From contig BJHF01000003.1 of assembly GCA_014191855.1 (NCBI GenBank), positions 40,763-104,762 of the forward strand: a DNA stretch of 64,000 nucleotides. The letters are read 5' to 3'. This document shows positions 55,530 to 64,000 of the stretch, piece by piece; position 1 is the stretch's first letter; the number at the start of each line of letters is the position of its first letter. The notes under the pieces are model-generated. The model did not search any database and was not told the DNA's origin. It saw only the letters and a list, made by a program, of their open reading frames with translations. This DNA is from Deltaproteobacteria bacterium (GTDB lineage: Bacteria > Myxococcota_A > UBA796 > SXON01). The position numbers and the translations under genes were made by a program.

Positions 55530-56996
55530 TTACCGCCTCCCCTTCGCCGCCTCCACCGAGATCGCCGGCGCGAACCACGGCACGACGAGCGGGTGCCCCT
55601 TCTTCGCATCCTCCGTGAGCGCGACGACGCACATGCGCCCGGGATCCGGCGCCGCTTCGCCGCGGAGGATTGCCAAGGAAGCGCGAGGTTCATCGTCCGC
55701 GATCATCACCCCGCGCCACTGCTGCGTCGGCCCCAGCGCGGTGGCGGGAACCCCCGCGAGCACGACCGAAACGCCGATCACCGCCAACGCAGCCAGCACC
55801 GCGGGCCACCCCCGCCACCCCAACCACGGCCGGGCCGCGACGCCGCGCCGCCGCGCCCAGTCCAGCCCGAACAGCGCCCCCGCGCATGCCGCCCCGAGCA
55901 CGACCGGGAGCACCACGCTCCCCATCGCGAGCTGCCTTGGGTGGGGCAGCGTCATCATGGTGCTGCGAAGCACGACCAGGAACGGCGCGCCCGTGAGCAC
56001 GAGCGCGGCCAGCGCCCGCGGGCGGCGACGCAGCGTGATCACGGCGACGACCGCGGCCAAAGCGAGCCACGGCGCCATCACCAGTACCTCATGGCTCCCC
56101 GGCTGGAGCAGCGTACGCGCGGAGAGCGCCGCCGGCCGCGAAGCGTCTACCGCCTGGAGGTACCGAAGCGCGTCGAGCAGCGACGCAGGCGAGCCTTGTG
56201 CCCAACGAAACGCCGCTCCTCCCTCCCCTTCCGGCGGGCTCCACGTCACCCCGGCGAGGCGGGACGCATCCAGAGCGTACCGATACACGGCGGCCTGCAA
56301 CGACGCCGCGCTCGCGGGGTAACTCCACGCCCCGAAGCGCCATGACGCCGCGACGGTAGCCAACGGAGCCAGCGCCGCCGCAACACGACCCCAGCGCCCG
56401 ACCTTCGCGACCGCGCCGGCCAACACCGCCACGGGCAGCAGCGCCAGCAGGAACAACACGCTCCGAAGGTCGGCTAACGGCAAAACCCCGAGCGCGACCG
56501 GCGCCGCCACGAGCCAGCCCCGGGTGCCTCGCGCCAGCGCCCCGGCCACGGCAGCGCCAGCGGCCACATGGAAGAACACGACCTCAGGGTAGAAGCTCAC
56601 CGTGCGCGTGAGGATCACGAGCGGACCGAAGCATGGCAACCAGGCAACGGCCAACCACGCGGCGCGGCGGCCCGCGATCGCGCGAGTCCAGAGAAACACC
56701 CCGGCGACCCAGCCGAACGCCGAGAGCAGCGCGGCGTTCACGAGGCCCGGGAGAATGCCGCCGCTTCCGGCGAGGATCCCCGGCAGGGCGCCGGCCAGCA
56801 CGCTGCGTTGGGACGGCCACAAGTCCCAGCGCCCGCTCCCGAACGACATCACCGCGAAGCAGTAGTCCTGGAAGTCGGAGGTGGAGACCGCGAAGCCGGT
56901 GACGCGCTGGGAAGCCACGACAAACGCCAGCATCCACACCCCGAAGGCCGCCGCGCACAGCGGTTCGAGGACGATTGTGACCGGCAACCAACGCAC
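55530..56996 (-). CDS. polytopic membrane protein, possibly a glycosyltransferase-39-like protein
   Basis: 488 residues with roughly ten to twelve hydrophobic helices. After the first helix there is an acidic loop (STSDFQDYCFAV) and DLWPSQR, a position where lipid-linked-sugar glycosyltransferases keep catalytic Asp residues. A soluble C-terminal ~65 residues follows the last helix (PDPGRMCVVALTEDAKKG). Family membership is a guess. GTG at 56996 is chosen; GTG at 57011 is also possible. Divergent from the ATP-grasp gene. Confidence 0.65.
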   Translation of the reverse strand: MRWLPVTIVLEPLCAAAFGVWMLAFVVASQRVTGFAVSTSDFQDYCFAVMSFGSGRWDLWPSQRSVLAGALPGILAGSGGILPGLVNAALLSAFGWVAGVFLWTRAIAGRRAAWLAVAWLPCFGPLVILTRTVSFYPEVVFFHVAAGAAVAGALARGTRGWLVAAPVALGVLPLADLRSVLFLLALLPVAVLAGAVAKVGRWGRVAAALAPLATVAASWRFGAWSYPASAASLQAAVYRYALDASRLAGVTWSPPEGEGGAAFRWAQGSPASLLDALRYLQAVDASRPAALSARTLLQPGSHEVLVMAPWLALAAVVAVITLRRRPRALAALVLTGAPFLVVLRSTMMTLPHPRQLAMGSVVLPVVLGAACAGALFGLDWARRRGVAARPWLGWRGWPAVLAALAVIGVSVVLAGVPATALGPTQQWRGVMIADDEPRASLAILRGEAAPDPGRMCVVALTEDAKKGHPLVVPWFAPAISVEAAKGRR

Positions 56997-57110
56997 GGGG
57001 CAAGGTAGCACAACGGCGGCGCCGCGATGCGGGGCGAAGCCGGCCGGACCCGAGATCGGGCCTACCGCATCGCCCTGATTCCGTGATACCCGGCCCGCCC
57101 GGAGCGACGC

Positions 57111-58361
57111 ATGTCCCAGACCCGCAAGATCGGCCTCTCCCTCGGCGCAGACCACTGTTGGCCCGCCTGCTATGAGGAGATCGTCCGGACCCTCAACCTA
57201 CGCCTCCCCCTCGGCTCCGACACGGTGGACTTCGCTGTGGAGCGCGTTCGGGTGGAGCCCTTCGACCTCGCCGCGCCGAAGAAGTACGACCTTGTGCTCG
57301 ACCGGATCACGCATTGGTTCCCGACCACGCGGGAGTGGGTGAAGAAGATCGCGATCGATGGCACGTACGTGCTGAACAACCCGTGGATGATCCAATCGGC
57401 CGAGAAGCACACCACCTACGTGGCGATGATGCGCCTCGGGTTCCCGATCCCCTCCACGTGGCTCCTGCCGCCCAAGCAGTACCCCGACGAGCCGGACACG
57501 AACACCACGGTGCGGCGGTATAACAAGCTGTTCTCGCTTGAGACCGTCGGCAACGAGGTCGGATATCCGTCGTTCATGAAGCCCTACGACGGCGGGGCAT
57601 GGCGCGGGGTGAACAAGGTCGACGACCTGCGGGGAATGCACAAAAGCTACGACGAATCGGCCACCCAGGTGATGCACGTGCAGAAGGCCGTGGACAACTG
57701 GGATTTGTTCGTTCGCGCCATCGGGATCGGCCCGCAAGTGAATTGCATCAAATACGATCCTGCCGCCCCGCTGCACGCCCGGTACGTCGTGGACTTCAAC
57801 TTCATGGACGCAGCGGGTTGGCAGACGATGCAGCGGTACGCCCGCGTCATCAACGCGTTCTTCTGTTGGGATTATAATTCCTGCGAGGCGCTGCGTTCGG
57901 ACGGTGTGTTCCACCCGATCGACTTCGCGAACGCCTGCCCCGACAGTCAGGTCACCTCGCTGCACTATCACTTCCCGTGGACGGTGCGGTCCCTGGTCGG
58001 CTGGTCGTTGTTCGCGGCCTACACGCGCCGGAAGCCGAGGATCAACCCGAACTGGCAGCCGTATTTCGACATCGCCGACACGCCCGACCTGCCCTTCGAG
58101 GAGAAGCTGGCGCAATACGATGCCCTGGCGCGGGACTACTTCGAGGCCGACCGCTTTGAGGAATTCCGCCAAACGCACCTCAAAAACCTGGACGAGGTGT
58201 GCATCGAGTTCTTCCGCACCCCCCGCGCCAAGGAAATTGTGCGCGAGAAGGTGGCGATGTTGTTCCCGAAGCACGAGATCGAGCAGTTCACCGAGCACTT
58301 CTACGGCCTCGTTCAGTTCTGGTGCAAGACCGAGTCGGAGCGGCTCGGAAACACCCGGTGA
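57111..58361 (+). CDS. ATP-grasp-fold protein, substrate unknown
   Basis: 416 residues. N-terminal pre-ATP-grasp-like domain (IGLSLGADHCWPACYEEIVR; YDLVLDRITHWF), then an ATP-grasp part: FPIPSTWLLPP, VGYPSFMKPYDGGAWRGV with the ATP Lys, MHVQKAVDNWDLFVRAIGIG, and DGVFHPIDFANACPD in the metal-binding place. Such enzymes ligate a carboxylate to an amine or thiol through acyl-phosphate. The C-terminal ~120 residues are a helical extension. GGAG lies 6 bases before the ATG. Overlaps the SGNH hydrolase gene by 4 bases. Confidence 0.78.
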   Translation: MSQTRKIGLSLGADHCWPACYEEIVRTLNLRLPLGSDTVDFAVERVRVEPFDLAAPKKYDLVLDRITHWFPTTREWVKKIAIDGTYVLNNPWMIQSAEKHTTYVAMMRLGFPIPSTWLLPPKQYPDEPDTNTTVRRYNKLFSLETVGNEVGYPSFMKPYDGGAWRGVNKVDDLRGMHKSYDESATQVMHVQKAVDNWDLFVRAIGIGPQVNCIKYDPAAPLHARYVVDFNFMDAAGWQTMQRYARVINAFFCWDYNSCEALRSDGVFHPIDFANACPDSQVTSLHYHFPWTVRSLVGWSLFAAYTRRKPRINPNWQPYFDIADTPDLPFEEKLAQYDALARDYFEADRFEEFRQTHLKNLDEVCIEFFRTPRAKEIVREKVAMLFPKHEIEQFTEHFYGLVQFWCKTESERLGNTR

Positions 58362-59497
58362 GCGTGCCCGGCTGGGCGCGTGCGCTCCGCCGGCTCGGAC
58401 TGGTGGCCGGGGGAACGGCCCTGGCGCTCGGCGTGGTCGAACTGGCGGTTCGCTGGGTCGGTTCGGCCCAGGGCACCGACCTCGTGTTCATGGCGCCAAT
58501 GGGCTACCCGCGCGACATCTACGTGCAGGATGGGGCGATGACCTACCCCAACCCGGCGTTCACCGGGACGATCCAGTCGTTTGGATATTCCGTGAAGCCG
58601 ACGTTCAACGCCTGGGGAACCCGAGGGCCGGCGCCCCAGACCGGGGTTCGAACCTGGATCTCGGTGGGCGACTCGTTCACGATCGCCTTGCAGGTGAAGG
58701 ACGACGAGACGTTCTCCGCGCGCATCGGCCAGGCCGAGGGCGCGCAGGTGCTCAACGCCGGCGTGGACGGCTACTCAACATGGAAGGAGGCGCTGCGCGC
58801 CGTGCAGCTCGGGCGCGCGTTCCCGCCCGAGGTGGTGATCGCCAATTTCTTCACGGGGAACGACTTCTTCGACAATCGGCAGGGGGCGACCCACACCATC
58901 GAGCACCCCGGGCTGGGACCGGGGGAGCCGGGTGCCCCTCGCTTCAAGGTGCCGGTGATCGGGATCGCGCCGCCGCCTCCAGGGTGGTTCGCCGGGATGC
59001 GGGATCACAGCGTGCTGGTCGCTCACTGGTGGGCTTGGAAAGAGAGCCGGCGCGCGCGCTCCGGCAACGATCCCAACGCACGCCGGTTTCGGGACGAGCT
59101 GGGCTTGTTCACGGCGGAAGGGCAGGCCAAGGCCGCGGCGGACACACAGATGACGGAGAAGGCGCTCCTGTTCTTTGCGGATGCGGCGCGGGAAGTGGGG
59201 GCGCGCGGCGTCGTGGCGGTGATGCCGCCTGCCTTTGCCATGGACGTGGACACCGCGAAGCGCACCTTTGAGTCCGTTGGCTTCGATGGGGCCACGCCGG
59301 ATCTCGACTCCGCGCAGAACGCGGCCATCGCCGCCGCGAAAGCGGCCAACCTCCTGGTGTGCGACATGATGCCGGTGCTCCGCGCCGCGACCGCTGCCGG
59401 CGAGCGCCCCTACCTGCCGTTCGACGGTCACCTTAGCGTTACGGGACACCAGATCGTCGCGGACGCGCTCCGCACCTGCATCGCCGCCGGGAGCTGA
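58358..59497 (+). CDS. membrane-anchored SGNH/GDSL hydrolase-like protein
   Basis: 379 residues. N-terminal basic stretch and one membrane helix (~12-32), then an outside SGNH domain: block I S106 in SVGDSFT, NAGVDGYST, block III GND in NFFTGNDFF, and block V D356/H358 in DGHLSVTGH. In envelope proteins of this type the role is esterase or O-acyl transfer on glycans. The GTG start overlaps the ATP-grasp stop (GTGA), so one made-together pair. Confidence 0.82.
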   Translation: MSVPGWARALRRLGLVAGGTALALGVVELAVRWVGSAQGTDLVFMAPMGYPRDIYVQDGAMTYPNPAFTGTIQSFGYSVKPTFNAWGTRGPAPQTGVRTWISVGDSFTIALQVKDDETFSARIGQAEGAQVLNAGVDGYSTWKEALRAVQLGRAFPPEVVIANFFTGNDFFDNRQGATHTIEHPGLGPGEPGAPRFKVPVIGIAPPPPGWFAGMRDHSVLVAHWWAWKESRRARSGNDPNARRFRDELGLFTAEGQAKAAADTQMTEKALLFFADAAREVGARGVVAVMPPAFAMDVDTAKRTFESVGFDGATPDLDSAQNAAIAAAKAANLLVCDMMPVLRAATAAGERPYLPFDGHLSVTGHQIVADALRTCIAAGS

Positions 59498-59556
59498 CGA
59501 AAGGGGGTGGCGCCGGGTGCTTGCCTCCGGCGCGGAAGCGGCGCACACTGCGCGTC

Positions 59557-62500
59557 ATGCTTACCCGCTCCCTGCTCCTCGCCCTCGGTCTCCTCGCCGC
59601 TTCCCGCGCCCACGCGGCCACCCTGGAGGTGGACGACTCCGGGACCGCCACGTACACCAGCATCCAGTCGGCCATCGACGCCGCCAGCGATGGCGACTAC
59701 ATCCGGGTTTCGAACGGCACCTACTACGAGTCGATCAACTTCAGCGGGAAGACCCTCTACATCTTCTCGAGATCGGGCTCCGGCTCCACGACGATCGACG
59801 CGGGCGGCGCGGCCACCTGGGCGGTTTCTGCGATCGCCGGCGAAGCGAGCGGCACGGCGCTGCAGGGCTTCACGATCCTCAACACCGCGGCGGGCGGAGT
59901 GTACGCCTCCGGCTCGGAGATCCTGCTCAAGGACATCGCGGTGCAAGACGTTGGCAGCACGAGCTACTACGGCCCCGGCCTCTATGCGTCGAGCGCCACC
60001 GTAACCGTGGAGGAATCTACGTTCTCGGGGATCACGGGGTACGTCGGCGGCGCGGTGTACGCCTCGGGATCCACGCTCACCGTGTCGGACACGACGTTCA
60101 CCGGAAACTGGGCGTACTACGCCAGCGCCATCTACGCGACCACCCGCTCGACCGTCACGCTCACCGACACATCGGTCGATGCGAACGACGAATACTACGG
60201 CGGCGCCGTGTACGTGTACAACTACAGCGACCTCGTGAGCACCGACACCGACTACACCAACAACGAGACCACCTACGGGAGCGGCAGCGCGCTCTTCATC
60301 TCCACCAACTCAACGGCCGCGCTCACGGGCGGGGAAGTGAGCGACAACGACGAGATCTATTCGTCCTCAGGCTACTACGGCGCGGTCTGGACCGAGAGCA
60401 GCTCCGACTTCACGGCCACGGGTGTCACGTTCGCGCGCAACCACGGCTACGGCGGCTCGGCGGCCACGATCTACAGCTACTCGTCCGGCACCTTCGACTC
60501 GTGCATTTTCGAAGACAACGCCCAGGATTATTACGGCGCCCTGCACATCAGCTCGGGCAGCGACGCGACGATCAGCAACTCCTCGTTCACCGGGAACGAA
60601 TCCTACGGCTACGGCGGCGCCATCTACTGCGGCAGCATCTGCGCGCTCGACATCTCGAACACGACCTTCGACGACAACGTCGCGAGCTACTACGGCGGCG
60701 CGATCTACGCCTACTACTATGCCGAGGTGAACCTCGACTACGCGACGTTCACCGGGAACTCGGGCAGCAACGGCGGCGCGATCTGGCTGCAGCAGTCCTA
60801 CTCCCCTCTGGTGGCCACCAACTCCACCTTTGAGGCGAACGAGGCGACCTCCGGGGCGGGCGGCGCGATCTACGCCTACTACTACGCGGAGACCGACATC
60901 TCGGACAGCGCGTTCACGGACAACGTGGCGGCCTCGGGAGGCGGCGCCGTGTACGGCTACTACACGCTCGGGGATCTGGCGTTCGACAACACGACGTTCA
61001 CCGGCAACACGTCGACCAGCGGCGGTGGCGGGGCGTTGTACCCGTACTATTACAGCTCGTTGGACGTAAACGCCTGCACCTTCGACAGCAACGAGGCCTA
61101 TACGGACGGCGGCGCGATCGAGGCCTACTACGAAGCCACGCCGATCACGATCACCAACTCCACGTTCACGTCGAACTCCGCGCTGCATGGCAGCGGCGGC
61201 GCGATGTACAACTACTATTACGTAGACCTGGCGTTGCAGGGCAACACCTTCACCAGCAACTACGCCTACTCCAGCGGCGGCGCGTTGTACTCGTACTACC
61301 TCGTGTACACCGAGAGCGTGGACGACACGTTCACCGGCAACACGGCCGAGCGGAGCTACGGCGGCGCCATCTACCAGGACGCGGCCTACGCCGATTATGG
61401 CGACAGCTCCTTCACCGGAACGAGCATCGTGGGGAACACCGCGGGGATCTCCGGCGGCGGCATGCTGCTGAATTACCAGGGCACGACGGTTCTCGACGAC
61501 ATGGACATCCGCAGCAACACCGCTTCTCGCGATTACGGCGGCGGCCTCTACCTGTACGGCAACCTCGACGTGAGCGTGACACACTCGACCATCTGTGGCA
61601 ACACCGCCGACGAGGGCGGCGGCGTGTATTCCAGCGCAACCAGCGGCAGCGCCACCTGGGAAAACAACGTCGTGCAGGAAAACACCGCGACCTACGGCGC
61701 CGGCGTTTCGTTCACCACCGAGCACACCCTCGCGTTCACCAACAACACCGTGGTCGGCAACGATGCCCCCAAGGATGGCGGCGGGCTCTACCTGTACAGC
61801 GCCTACGGCTCGTTCACGAACAACCTCGTGGCGTGGAGCGCAGACGGGGATGGGATCGTGGTGGACGACACCGACTCGGCCACCTACTCGACGTTCACCT
61901 ACAACGGCTGGTACAACAACGTGGCGGACGACGCGAGCGGCTACGTGACGACCGCAGATCTCGCCACGTTCGCCGGGAATATCTTCGTGGACCCGGAGCT
62001 GTACGACTATACTCAAGACGGGGACTGCACCAACGATGTGTTGGTGCCGATCGGCGGCAGCCCGCTCGTGAATGCAGGCGACCCCTCGATCTCCGATCCC
62101 GACGGCAGCGTGAGCGATATCGGCGCGTTCGGCGGTCCGGGCAGCTCGCTCGTGGACGGCGACGGCGACGGCTACGCCAGCGAGATCGACTGCGATGACA
62201 CCGACGCCACCATCTACCCGGGGGCCACCGAAATCGTGGACGACGGGATCGACCAGGATTGTTCGGGCGCGGATCTCACCGCCGCCGATTTGGACGCCGA
62301 CGGAGACGGCTACCAGACCACGGCGGCCGCCGGCGGGACCGACTGCGACGACGCCGACGCGACCGTGCACCCGGGCGCGGCTGAGGTCTGGTACGACGGC
62401 GTGGACCAGGACTGCGACGGATCCGACGACGACCAGGACGGCGACGGCTGGGGCGCGGCGCAAGACTGCGACGACCTCGACGCGAGCGTGAGCCCCTCGG

Positions 62501-62973
62501 CCATCGAGGTGCCCTACGACGGCGTGGACAACGACTGCGACCCCTCGACCACCGACACCGACCTCGATGGGGACGGGTTCGACGCGGCCGAAGTCGGCGG
62601 CGACGACTGCAACGACGACGATGCCACGATCAACCCCGACGAACCGGAGATCTGGTACGACGGCGTCGACCAGGACTGCTCCGGCGGCAGCGACGACGAC
62701 CAGGACGGGGACGGCCACGACGCCGCGGCCTCGGGTGGCGACGACTGCAATGATCTCGACGCGACGAAGATCACCCCCGAAGACTGCGGCTTCGGCGGGG
62801 AGGACACGGGGACCGACACCGGGACGGGCGACACGGACATCCCCGGCGACACCGACGACGACACCGGCAAGGTGGAGACCGGCGACGGGTGCGGTTGCAA
62901 CAGCAACGCGCCGGCGGCGGCGCTGCCGGCGCTGTTGTTGGCAGCGGCGATGGTTCGGCGGCGGCGGGGGTAG
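59557..62973 (+). CDS. giant beta-helix surface protein with MopE repeats and MYXO-CTERM-like tail
   Basis: 1138 residues. Sec signal peptide (SLLLALGLLAASRAHA). ~20-860: right-handed beta-helix with about 20 rungs carrying the polymorphic-repeat signatures GGA[IVL]Y and F.GN/F..N (GGAIYAYYYAE, TFTGN), very rich in Tyr. ~868-1080: five or six MopE-type calcium repeats (DCDDTDATIYPGATE, GVDQDCDGSDDDQDGDG). Then an Asp/Thr linker and a C-terminal Cys-Gly-Cys, hydrophobic helix and RRRRG, the layout of a MYXO-CTERM sorting signal, which implies surface anchoring by a myxosortase-like protease. Confidence 0.85.
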   Translation: MLTRSLLLALGLLAASRAHAATLEVDDSGTATYTSIQSAIDAASDGDYIRVSNGTYYESINFSGKTLYIFSRSGSGSTTIDAGGAATWAVSAIAGEASGTALQGFTILNTAAGGVYASGSEILLKDIAVQDVGSTSYYGPGLYASSATVTVEESTFSGITGYVGGAVYASGSTLTVSDTTFTGNWAYYASAIYATTRSTVTLTDTSVDANDEYYGGAVYVYNYSDLVSTDTDYTNNETTYGSGSALFISTNSTAALTGGEVSDNDEIYSSSGYYGAVWTESSSDFTATGVTFARNHGYGGSAATIYSYSSGTFDSCIFEDNAQDYYGALHISSGSDATISNSSFTGNESYGYGGAIYCGSICALDISNTTFDDNVASYYGGAIYAYYYAEVNLDYATFTGNSGSNGGAIWLQQSYSPLVATNSTFEANEATSGAGGAIYAYYYAETDISDSAFTDNVAASGGGAVYGYYTLGDLAFDNTTFTGNTSTSGGGGALYPYYYSSLDVNACTFDSNEAYTDGGAIEAYYEATPITITNSTFTSNSALHGSGGAMYNYYYVDLALQGNTFTSNYAYSSGGALYSYYLVYTESVDDTFTGNTAERSYGGAIYQDAAYADYGDSSFTGTSIVGNTAGISGGGMLLNYQGTTVLDDMDIRSNTASRDYGGGLYLYGNLDVSVTHSTICGNTADEGGGVYSSATSGSATWENNVVQENTATYGAGVSFTTEHTLAFTNNTVVGNDAPKDGGGLYLYSAYGSFTNNLVAWSADGDGIVVDDTDSATYSTFTYNGWYNNVADDASGYVTTADLATFAGNIFVDPELYDYTQDGDCTNDVLVPIGGSPLVNAGDPSISDPDGSVSDIGAFGGPGSSLVDGDGDGYASEIDCDDTDATIYPGATEIVDDGIDQDCSGADLTAADLDADGDGYQTTAAAGGTDCDDADATVHPGAAEVWYDGVDQDCDGSDDDQDGDGWGAAQDCDDLDASVSPSAIEVPYDGVDNDCDPSTTDTDLDGDGFDAAEVGGDDCNDDDATINPDEPEIWYDGVDQDCSGGSDDDQDGDGHDAAASGGDDCNDLDATKITPEDCGFGGEDTGTDTGTGDTDIPGDTDDDTGKVETGDGCGCNSNAPAAALPALLLAAAMVRRRRG

Positions 62974-63900
62974 GTGGGCGGGGCGGAGACGGTCGACGCG
63001 CCTTCGGTCGTGACGCCGGGCGTCCCCCGCATCCTCGCACGTCGGGTGGTGGCCGCCGCGCTGGATCAGGGATTCATCTCGTTGATCCTTTGGCTGCTGC
63101 ATCTTGCCGTCGGCGCCGAGTGGGGCACGTTGGCGACGCCATGGGGCTACGCCGGCTTGGCTGTGATCTATACGGTGGTCGCGACGAACGGCGGGTACGC
63201 CGCGACCGTCGGCATGTGGTTGAGGGGGCTGCGCCTGGTGAGCGACGACGGCTCGAGGCCGCGGTTCGGCCGCGTGCTGCAGCGCGGGGTGATCGCGACG
63301 GCTCCTTGTTTCTGGATCGCCGGATCCAACCACTTGTCAGGCATAGGGCTGGGGGTGGTGCTGCTTGCGGCGAACACGCTGACGGTTGGGTCCGCCTGGC
63401 TCGTTTGGCGCTCCGGAGGGGAGCGCAACTTCGCAGATGTGTTGTGCGGGACCAACGTGCAGCGGGCGCAGGCGCCATCCCCCCGTGACAAGCCGGGGCC
63501 GCCTTGGACTACGCTGGGTGTGGTCGCGCTGCTTGGGTCGTTCGAGCTCATCGCGGACGTGGCCAGCGCGATGGATTCATCCGACGGAATTCGCGCGCGG
63601 GTTCAGTCCATTCCAGGCGTGCGCCGCGTGTCGGGCTCCCAAAATCTGACCTGTGCCGGGTGCCGGACAGGCGTGTTACTCGGCGGTTGCCCCGACGAGC
63701 TGACCGTGGAGGTGCAAACGCTTGAACCCGCTACGGAGGCTGCGATCGAGGCGGCGGTGCGGGCCGGCCTCGCGGAGTCGTGCGGCGGGCCCTCGCGAGC
63801 CGAGCCCATCCATGTGAACGTCGAGCAGCGTGTTCGTTTCGGAGACGGATGCGAGCAAAGCCCCGCACGCGAGTTGGAGGTCTCCGCCACCGCTTCGTGA
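62974..63900 (+). CDS. RDD-domain membrane protein with C-terminal soluble domain
   Basis: 308 residues. ~18-165 is an RDD domain: ARRVVAAALDQGF with the Arg-Arg...Asp pattern, three to four helices, and VGMWLRGLRLVSDDG. A further helix at ~175-195, then a ~110-residue soluble tail with CAGCRTG and several further Cys. GTG start directly after the beta-helix stop, so probably co-transcribed. RDD proteins are often transporter-like or structural; function here unknown. Confidence 0.75.
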   Translation: MGGAETVDAPSVVTPGVPRILARRVVAAALDQGFISLILWLLHLAVGAEWGTLATPWGYAGLAVIYTVVATNGGYAATVGMWLRGLRLVSDDGSRPRFGRVLQRGVIATAPCFWIAGSNHLSGIGLGVVLLAANTLTVGSAWLVWRSGGERNFADVLCGTNVQRAQAPSPRDKPGPPWTTLGVVALLGSFELIADVASAMDSSDGIRARVQSIPGVRRVSGSQNLTCAGCRTGVLLGGCPDELTVEVQTLEPATEAAIEAAVRAGLAESCGGPSRAEPIHVNVEQRVRFGDGCEQSPARELEVSATAS

Positions 63901-64000
63901 GGAGGGAGGGGTGAGAGTCTGACCACTGATCGCTTCTCACTTTCTGCAGCGTAAAGCTACGTGAAGTCGGGGCGACGCCGGAGGACCGGCAGCGTGGCGC

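Noticed and set aside
60367..63333. 988-codon open frame antisense to the giant beta-helix gene
   Set aside because: It mirrors the repetitive Gly/Tyr/Asp codons of the real gene and has no recognisable domain.

Overview
The window is GC-rich, densely coded bacterial DNA with short gaps and many 1-4 base stop/start overlaps. It most resembles a Myxococcota (former Deltaproteobacteria) chromosome. The pointers are a MYXO-CTERM-like sorting tail at the end of a giant beta-helix protein, many MopE-like 'DCDD...CDGVDNDCDG' calcium-type repeats, a dozen lipoproteins with acidic Asp/Ser/Thr/Gly linkers, a Ser/Thr kinase with a PEGA-like outer domain, NtrC-type and OmpR-type regulation, and KDO (hence LPS) synthesis. 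This assignment is inferred from protein content; no rRNA is present.

Layout. 1-3434: an SppA-type protease (5' end cut by the window edge) overlapping an NtrC-family regulator. 3502-5250: a small lipoprotein, tRNA-Phe with its own promoter and terminator, ferredoxin, an IscA-type protein and a PabA/TrpG amidotransferase. 5264-17217 (minus): one long co-directional run of beta-helix lipoprotein, kdsB, pyrG, LptA-like lipoprotein, rpiB, glyA, nrdR, ribD, ribE, ribBX-like, ribH and nusB. 17333-20751 (plus): a carboxyltransferase (PccB-like), then rpsP-khpA-rimM-trmD. 20753-27404 (minus): kinase plus small membrane protein, a PilT-like protein without a P-loop, rplM-rpsI, a TPR-like lipoprotein and a BNR-propeller lipoprotein. 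27509-35398: FYDLN protein; a tight minus operon of histidine kinase, response regulator, secreted protein, aspartokinase and PssA; then a quinone-oxidoreductase-like gene overlapping truD. 35457-43805: surface proteins, including two tandem MopE-repeat/lamin-tail lipoproteins coupled to a CDP-alcohol phosphatidyltransferase, and a CehA/McbA-like lipoprotein. 43831-47612: rhodanese, ketopantoate-reductase-like protein, an aldehyde-dehydrogenase-fold protein lacking its catalytic residues, and arginase. 47621-53130: a lipoprotein, a three-gene ABC exporter, and a divergent pair of S51-peptidase-like and esterase genes. 53131-63900: a fibrinogen-like lipoprotein, an 800-base non-coding stretch with two 187-base hairpin-bearing repeats, a small lipoprotein, a polytopic membrane protein, an ATP-grasp/SGNH-hydrolase pair, the beta-helix MYXO-CTERM protein and an RDD membrane protein.

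The housekeeping genes (riboflavin, nucleotide, one-carbon and translation factors) are conventional. The unusual content is (i) three enzyme-family members whose catalytic or nucleotide-binding residues are replaced at exactly aligned positions (pseudo-ALDH beside arginase, PilT-like protein without Walker A, RibBA with its zinc cysteines lost), (ii) surface proteins embedded in or coupled to core biosynthetic genes, (iii) the ATP-grasp/SGNH pair, and (iv) the intergenic hairpin repeat. No transposase, integrase, phage gene, CRISPR array or rRNA was seen.
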